Positions 59,681-64,000 of a stretch of DNA of 64,000 nt are shown in pieces. The notes under the pieces are model-generated. The model saw only the letters and a program-made list of their open reading frames with translations, had not been told where the DNA came from and did not search any database. Position 1 is the stretch's first letter. Each line of letters begins with the position of its first letter. The stretch is from NCBI RefSeq assembly GCF_035918235.1, contig NZ_CP109486.1, forward strand, positions 868,001 to 932,000, read 5' to 3'. This DNA is from Streptomyces sp. NBC_01445. Lineage in GTDB: Bacteria > Actinomycetota > Actinomycetes > Streptomycetales > Streptomycetaceae. Position numbers and translations under genes: made by a program.

Positions 59681-60631
59681 TCAGGCGAGGCAGCAGGGCG
59701 GTCCGCCGTTGAACTCGATCATCTCGCCCAGTGCGGCCTGCCTTTCGGACATGGGCAGCGGGGCGTCGGCGGGCAGGCCCTCCAGTTCCGCGTACGCGCG
59801 GCGGAGGTTGGGGGCCAGCCGCTCCGGGTCGAGGAGGTCCGCGTAGCGCCCCAGGTGTGCGCCGCGCGCCGTCCGGATCGGTGTCAGGCCTGCCCGCAGG
59901 CCCTCCTGGGCGAGCCGCTGCACCAGGCGCAGATAGCCCTCGACGGCGTCGAACGTCTCGGGGCCGCCGACCGGTCCGTGTCCGGGTACGACGGTGGTGT
60001 CACCGAACGCGCGCAGCCGCCCCAGGGCTGCCAGCGATCCGGCGATCGAGCCCATCAGGCAGAAGGGCGTCACGCCGTTCATGACGAGATCGCCGGTGAA
60101 CAGGACCCGCTGCCCGGGCAGCCAGACCACGGTGTCGTTCGAGGTGTGGGCGGGCCCTGTGTGTTCCAGCTCGGCACGGATCGCGCCGACGTGCAGGGTG
60201 AGGCGGTCGCGGTAGGTCACGGTGGGCGGCGCGAGCTCGATGCCGCCCCACACCACGTCCGGCCACAGGCCCGTCAGGTGCAGCCCGGCCGCCATCATCT
60301 CCGTACGCGTGCGCTCGTGGCCGATGACGACGGCCTCGGGGAAGACGAAGTTGCCGAAGGCGTGGTCGCCGTGGAAGTGCGTGGTGACGACGGCGCGCGG
60401 CGCCACGGGGTTCAACTCCAGTGCGGTGGCCCGCAGATGACGGGCCCGGGCCTCGGTCGCCGTGGTGTCGACGAGGGCGCTCTCACCGCCGGACACGATG
60501 ATGCCCGCGTTGTTCAGGCACCACCCGCCGGGCGGCTGGAGATACGCGTGGACACCTTCGCCGACCTCGACGGCGCGGCCGAGCGGAGCGACGGCGGGCA
60601 CCGGGGGACGGTCGGTGGTAGTGGGCTGCAC
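59681..60631 (-). CDS. Metallo-beta-lactamase-fold cyclase (ActIV-like)
   Basis: 316 aa with the zinc motif TTHFHGDHAFG, further ligands in GPAHTSNDTVVWLP, FTGDLVMNG and VPGHGPVGG, and a helical C-terminal part ending in a CC pair. ActIV, the second-ring cyclase of actinorhodin, belongs to this fold and size class, so this protein is a good candidate for second-ring cyclisation or thioester release. Plain hydrolase function is the alternative. The start is GTG at 60629-60631 with GAGGAG 8 nt upstream. Confidence 0.8.
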   Translation of the reverse strand: MQPTTTDRPPVPAVAPLGRAVEVGEGVHAYLQPPGGWCLNNAGIIVSGGESALVDTTATEARARHLRATALELNPVAPRAVVTTHFHGDHAFGNFVFPEAVVIGHERTRTEMMAAGLHLTGLWPDVVWGGIELAPPTVTYRDRLTLHVGAIRAELEHTGPAHTSNDTVVWLPGQRVLFTGDLVMNGVTPFCLMGSIAGSLAALGRLRAFGDTTVVPGHGPVGGPETFDAVEGYLRLVQRLAQEGLRAGLTPIRTARGAHLGRYADLLDPERLAPNLRRAYAELEGLPADAPLPMSERQAALGEMIEFNGGPPCCLA

Positions 60632-60751
60632 GGCCGGTCTCCTCACACAGTTCTCGGTCCCACCGAGCGTGCTGCGCACGCCTCGCATCGCGGTGGACAG
60701 CGGGCCGCACCAGAGGCTGCGCGACGGGGCCGGGCCCGGCGCGAGCCGGTC

Positions 60752-60783
60752 TCGAGCGGTCGTCGACCGTTTCCCCGGACCGT
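60752..60783 (+). promoter_or_regulatory. SARP-type promoter before a small plus-strand gene
   Basis: TCGAGCG (60752-60758) and TCGACCG (60763-60769) are 11 bp apart, and GACCGT (60778-60783) follows after 8 bp. The start codon of the small gene is about 35 nt further on. The remaining intergenic DNA (60632-60751) must hold the promoter of the metallo-beta-lactamase-fold gene; weak TCGA-like repeats run that way but I see no good -10. Confidence 0.55.
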
Positions 60784-60818
60784 TGCGGCCTACGGGTCCA
60801 CCGAGCGAGGGAGCCAGC

Positions 60819-61037
60819 ATGGCCGAGCGGCGTCGATGGTCGTCCCTACTGTTGCGGGAGGTCTGGTCCGGGCTTGTCGCCCTCGGCGCGGTGTACGTGA
60901 CCGGTGAGACGAGCCGCTCGCGCACACCGCGCGTACTCCTGGCGCAGCCTCCCGCCGGCCATCCCGAGCGGCTGCGCCCGGACGTGCCGCTGACGTCGCT
61001 GGAGCTGGCCCTGATACGGGAGTTGGAGACCCGCTGA
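60819..61037 (+). CDS. Small conserved-looking protein of unknown function
   Basis: 72 aa: an N-terminal half with a short apolar stretch (SGLVALGAVYVTG) and a C-terminal half with GHPERLRPDVPLTSLELALIRELE. I do not know its function. Small proteins with the GHPERLRPDVPLT-like segment recur, as I recall, in streptomycete secondary-metabolite clusters. Good signs that it is real are the GAGGGAG ribosome site, the SARP-type promoter upstream and its place between two polyketide genes. It converges with the second FAD monooxygenase gene, 38 bp away, where a weak TCCGG/CCGGA hairpin lies. Confidence 0.65.
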   Translation: MAERRRWSSLLLREVWSGLVALGAVYVTGETSRSRTPRVLLAQPPAGHPERLRPDVPLTSLELALIRELETR

Positions 61038-61075
61038 CGTTCTGCCGCAGCCGCTCCGGTGCCGCCGGACACGCG

Positions 61076-62365
61076 CTAGGACCGGTCGAAGAGATCCGTT
61101 CGTACGTGGACGGGGACTCGGCCGTGGGCGATTCGGGACGTGATGCGCGGGCCGATCGGAGTCCGGGTGACCAGCTTCGCGGCGCCCGCCCTGGCGAGCG
61201 TCGCGACGCGTCCGGACGTGCCCAGGAACGCCTTGGCCTGCAGGCGCTGGACTCGGGTCACCGCGTCGGCGGCGGGCCCACGCAGTTCCTGGAAGCGGGC
61301 GAGGCGTGCGCGGCTCACGTCGCCCGCGCGCAGCGCCTCGACGAGAATGGGGTGGAGCACGGCGGCGTCCTGCAGCGCGAGGTTGATGCCCTGGGCGCCG
61401 AGGGGCCCGTGGGTGTGCCCGCTGTCCCCGACCAGGACGAGCCCGTCGTCGGCCCACGACGGGGCACGCGCCGCGAACACGTCGAGCAGCTTCAGATCCG
61501 CCCGGCTCGTCAGGTGCCGGTCGATGAGGTCGGCGAACTGCGGTACGGCGACGGCAAGTTGGTTCTTGATCGCGGTGAGGCCGGCGTCGGCGACCTCGGG
61601 CCAGGCGCGGTGCGGCAGCGTCCAGCCCACGCGGATCCGGTCGGGGTAGGTGTCGTGGACGAGGACAGCCGTGCCGGCCGCGCGGTGGATGCGCACGAGC
61701 CCGGTGGCCCGGCCGGGCGCGGGCAGCGAGAACCACACCACGTCCTGGTCGAACGCCTCGGTGCGCCCGGCGTCGATCCCGGCCAGCGCGCGGGTCTTGG
61801 AGAACCTCCCGTCGGCGGCGACGACCACCCGGGCGGGCACAGCCACCCGGCGCCCGCCGGGTCCGCTCGCCACCGCCCCCGTGTACCGGCCGCGCTCCTG
61901 GAGCAGCTCCTTGACCCGGTGCCCGTCGAGACAGGTGAAACCGGGCAGCCGGCGGCAGGCCGCGAGCAGGGCGTCGAGCAGGTGGCGCTGCGGCAGCGCC
62001 AGGAGCCGGTCGTACGGTGCGTCCAGGCGCCGGTAGTCGATGTCGAGCAGCAGGCGGTCGCGCTCGAGGACCTGGAAGCCGCGCAGGGTGCGGTCCCCGC
62101 GGGAGCGCGCGGCGGCCAGCACCCCGAGTTCGTCCAGGATCCGCTGGCCACCGGGCTGGAGTATCTCGCCGTGGAAGTCGCGTGCGAAGGCCCGTGACTT
62201 CTCCAGGAGCGTGACGCGCACGCCGGAGCGCAGCAGCATCAGGCTCAGGGCGAGGCCGGCCGGGCCCGCGCCGACGACGCAGACATCGGTGCGGTGCGTG
62301 GCGGGGGTGGTGGCGGCGCGCTCCGCCTGCTCCGTCTGCGCGGCTCGCCCCGTCTGCCCGGACAT
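61076..62365 (-). CDS. FAD-dependent monooxygenase (UbiH/PHBH-like)
   Basis: 429 aa with the FAD motif VCVVGAGPAGLALSLMLLRSG, the central RVVVAADGRFSKTRALAG and the second FAD motif VLVGDSGHTHGPLGAQGINLALQDA. It lacks the thioredoxin-like C-terminus of the other FAD hydroxylase. The first 25 residues are a Gln/Thr/Ala-rich extension before the FAD motif. It is probably a ring hydroxylase or oxidase in the aromatic pathway. It lies directly after the ACP gene, 2 bp from its stop, so it belongs to the minimal PKS operon. Confidence 0.85.
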   Translation of the reverse strand: MSGQTGRAAQTEQAERAATTPATHRTDVCVVGAGPAGLALSLMLLRSGVRVTLLEKSRAFARDFHGEILQPGGQRILDELGVLAAARSRGDRTLRGFQVLERDRLLLDIDYRRLDAPYDRLLALPQRHLLDALLAACRRLPGFTCLDGHRVKELLQERGRYTGAVASGPGGRRVAVPARVVVAADGRFSKTRALAGIDAGRTEAFDQDVVWFSLPAPGRATGLVRIHRAAGTAVLVHDTYPDRIRVGWTLPHRAWPEVADAGLTAIKNQLAVAVPQFADLIDRHLTSRADLKLLDVFAARAPSWADDGLVLVGDSGHTHGPLGAQGINLALQDAAVLHPILVEALRAGDVSRARLARFQELRGPAADAVTRVQRLQAKAFLGTSGRVATLARAGAAKLVTRTPIGPRITSRIAHGRVPVHVRTDLFDRS

Positions 62366-62367
62366 GC

Positions 62368-62634
62368 TCAGGCCACGGCCCTGGCGGCAGCCAGCGCCCG
62401 GTCGACCAGGGCGAGGAGGGCGCGCGGGGTCTCGGCCTCGTCGAGGCCGTCCTCGTCCAGGCTGATCCCGTATTCGCGCTCGATGCGTCCGGTGGTCTGC
62501 AGGAGTGCGAGCGAGTCGTAGCCGAGTTCCGTGAACGTGACGTCGATGACGTCGCCGTCCAGGTCGACGCCCTCCTCCTCGCCGGCGCACTCGCGCAGCA
62601 GGGTCTTCAGGTCGCTCAGTTCGAGGCGGTCCAT
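62368..62634 (-). CDS. Type II PKS acyl carrier protein
   Basis: 88 aa. The phosphopantetheine serine lies in FTELGYDSLALLQTTGRIE, the usual ACP helix II motif. The order KS-alpha, chain-length factor, ACP is the classic minimal PKS. It carries the growing polyketide chain after priming by a PPTase, for which the gene at 50776-51594 is a candidate. Confidence 0.95.
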   Translation of the reverse strand: MDRLELSDLKTLLRECAGEEEGVDLDGDVIDVTFTELGYDSLALLQTTGRIEREYGISLDEDGLDEAETPRALLALVDRALAAARAVA

Positions 62635-62693
62635 GGTCTCTCCGTTCGGGTCGCGAAGCTGCGGGTCGGGCGGGGTGCGAGGGCGGACGGGGC

Positions 62694-63947
62694 TTACGCG
62701 GGGGCGCTGACGACGGCCGCCGAGTTGAACCCGCCACGGCCGCGCGCGAGGACCAGCGCGTGCCGCAGCCGGATCCCGGTGCGGGTGACGGTGACCAGGT
62801 CGACGGGGCAGTCGTCCGCGGGCCGCGCCGTGCCGGTGGTCGGCGGGATCACCTGGTCGCGCACGGCGAACAGGGCGGCTGCCAGGTCGAGCGAGGCGCC
62901 GCCCGCAAGGAGACGGCCGGTCATCGACTTGGGGGCGGTGACCGGTACGCCGCAGGCGCCGAACACCTCGGTGAGCGCGGCCGCTTCGGCCCGGTCCGCG
63001 GAACGCTCGCCGGCCGCGTCGGCGAACACGACGTCGATCTCGTCGGGCCGCACGCCAGCGTCGGCGAGCGCGATCCGTGCGGCGTCCACGAGGCGGGGCG
63101 TGCCGGGGCCGTCGAACGTGGCGGCGTATCCGGCGATGGTGCCGTACGCGGCGGCGCCGCGCGCGCGGGCGGCCGCGGCGTCCTCCAGGACGAACAGCGC
63201 CCCGCCCTCGCCGACGACGTGTCCGGTGGCGTCGGCGGCGAACGGCAGATACGCGGCGGCCGGGTCCTCGACGGTGCTCAGGCCACCGCCGGCCAGATGG
63301 GCGGCCCAGCCCCACGGGCACAGGCCGGAGTCGACCCCGCCGGTGATCATCACGCGGGCGCCCTTGCGGATCTGGCGGCGGGCGTGCGCGACCGCGTCGA
63401 GGCCGCCCGCCTGTTCGGACACGACGACTCCGCTGGAGCCGCGCAGTCCGTGCCGGATGGAGATCTGGCCGGTGTTGACGGCGTAGAACCAGGCGAAGGA
63501 CTGGTAGGCGCTGACGTACTGACCGCCCTTGCTCCACAGCTCTTGAAGCTCACGCTGGCCGAACTCGAAGCCGCCCGCGGAACTGGCGGTGACCACGCCC
63601 GCGCTGTAGGCGGGCAGGTCGGCGGGATCGGTTCCGGAGTCGTCCAGAGCTTCCTTGGCGGCGACCAGCGACAGTCGGGTGACCCGGTCGGTCTGTCTCA
63701 GGAGCCGGCTGGGCAGATGTTCCTCGTCGAGGAAGCCGGGGACCTCGCCCGCGATGCGCACCGGGTAGCCGCTCGCGTCGAAGCGGGTCAGGCGGCGGAT
63801 CCCGCTCTCGCCGCGCAGCACGGCGGCCCACCAGGCCTCGGCGCCCAGGCCGTTGGGGGCGGCGACGCCGATGCCGGTGACGACGGTGCCCGTGGTGGAC
63901 GGGGCGAGGGCCGGAGCAGCCGGCGCCTCCATGGTCGCTGTGCTCAT
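62694..63947 (-). CDS. Ketosynthase chain-length factor (KS-beta)
   Basis: 417 aa, thiolase fold. The active-site Cys of ketosynthases is replaced by Gln in VVSEQAGGLDAVAHA, the mark of a chain-length factor. Other blocks (TGIGVAAPNGLGAEAWW, YQSFAWFYAVNTGQISIRHG, RGRGGFNSAAV) are close to the actinorhodin CLF as I recall it. It pairs with KS-alpha, starts chains by decarboxylation and sets chain length. The ATG overlaps the KS-alpha stop by 4 bp. Confidence 0.95.
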   Translation of the reverse strand: MSTATMEAPAAPALAPSTTGTVVTGIGVAAPNGLGAEAWWAAVLRGESGIRRLTRFDASGYPVRIAGEVPGFLDEEHLPSRLLRQTDRVTRLSLVAAKEALDDSGTDPADLPAYSAGVVTASSAGGFEFGQRELQELWSKGGQYVSAYQSFAWFYAVNTGQISIRHGLRGSSGVVVSEQAGGLDAVAHARRQIRKGARVMITGGVDSGLCPWGWAAHLAGGGLSTVEDPAAAYLPFAADATGHVVGEGGALFVLEDAAAARARGAAAYGTIAGYAATFDGPGTPRLVDAARIALADAGVRPDEIDVVFADAAGERSADRAEAAALTEVFGACGVPVTAPKSMTGRLLAGGASLDLAAALFAVRDQVIPPTTGTARPADDCPVDLVTVTRTGIRLRHALVLARGRGGFNSAAVVSAPA

Positions 63948-64000
63948 GCTGCCTCCTGCAGTCGCGGCCGGGTCAGGACGATGGCGCTCTGGAAGCCGCC
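63944..64000 (-). CDS. Ketosynthase KS-alpha, last 18 codons
   Basis: Only the C-terminal tail GGFQSAIVLTRPRLQEAA is in the window. GGFQSAIVL is the typical end of type II KS-alpha subunits, and the ATGA overlap with the chain-length factor gene is the normal arrangement. The rest lies beyond the right edge. Confidence 0.9.
   Translation of the reverse strand, partial: GGFQSAIVLTRPRLQEAA

Noticed and set aside
42050..64000. Polyketide-peptide hybrid in which the aromatic polyketide acylates the first NRPS module
   Set aside because: NRPS codes and neighbours match streptogramin B, whose starter is 3-hydroxypicolinate, and the promoter motifs differ between the two regions. Two neighbouring clusters explain the data better, although a hybrid is not strictly excluded.

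Overview
The window is very GC-rich actinobacterial DNA with GTG/TTG starts, many ATGA stop/start overlaps and long antisense shadow frames, as in Streptomyces. It carries most of a streptogramin antibiotic supercluster next to an actinorhodin-like type II polyketide cluster. From memory, the gene content and order (samS-snaB-snaA, a snaD-like NRPS, pglE-mbtH-pglD-C-B-A, snbDE, snbC, then aromatic polyketide genes) match the pristinamycin supercluster of S. pristinaespiralis. The organism is probably that species or a close relative; a sequence search would settle it.

Left edge (1-2600): the 3' part of a streptogramin B lyase gene (vgb) converges on an ABC-F ATPase gene across a strong terminator. 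The ABC-F gene has its own promoter, with an inverted-repeat operator over its -10 box and a roughly 260-nt leader. 2601-10637: a complete methyl cycle on the minus strand (metK, adenosine-kinase-like, metH, metF, ahcY). 10670-12804: snaB and snaA, the two parts of the flavin-dependent enzyme that oxidises the proline of streptogramin A. 12825-14188: a solitary TnpB-type IS element inserted antisense between snaA and the next NRPS. 14230-21483: an NRPS with order C-A-T-E-C-T-TE. 21654-27486: the L-phenylglycine cassette plus MbtH. 27504-49840: two large NRPSs whose six modules read Thr, Abu/Val-like with epimerisation, Pro, N-methyl-Phe-like, pipecolate, and an unusual last code expected to be phenylglycine. 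This is the order of residues in streptogramin B (pristinamycin I / virginiamycin S).

49945-64000: an atypical NarL/LuxR regulator, an Sfp-type phosphopantetheinyl transferase and an aromatic polyketide set: acyl-CoA dehydrogenase, aromatase/cyclase, C9-ketoreductase, two FAD monooxygenases, an ABM monooxygenase, an acyl-CoA ligase, an NTF2-like protein, a metallo-beta-lactamase-fold cyclase, ACP, chain-length factor and the last codons of KS-alpha. These suggest an octaketide of the ActIII/ActVII/ActIV type.

Phenylpyruvate is turned into phenylglycine by PglA-E and loaded on the last module of the large NRPS. The methyl cycle can regenerate SAM used by the embedded N-methyltransferase (and by enzymes outside the window). 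SnaA/SnaB act on the companion streptogramin A. The PPTase could prime all carrier proteins. Promoter regions show phased 11-bp heptamer repeats typical of SARP activators in two dialects: GTCAG-like before the NRPS genes and TCGAG-like in the polyketide region. Not in the window: genes for 3-hydroxypicolinate, 4-aminophenylalanine derivatives, pipecolate, the streptogramin A PKS, and the SARP regulators.
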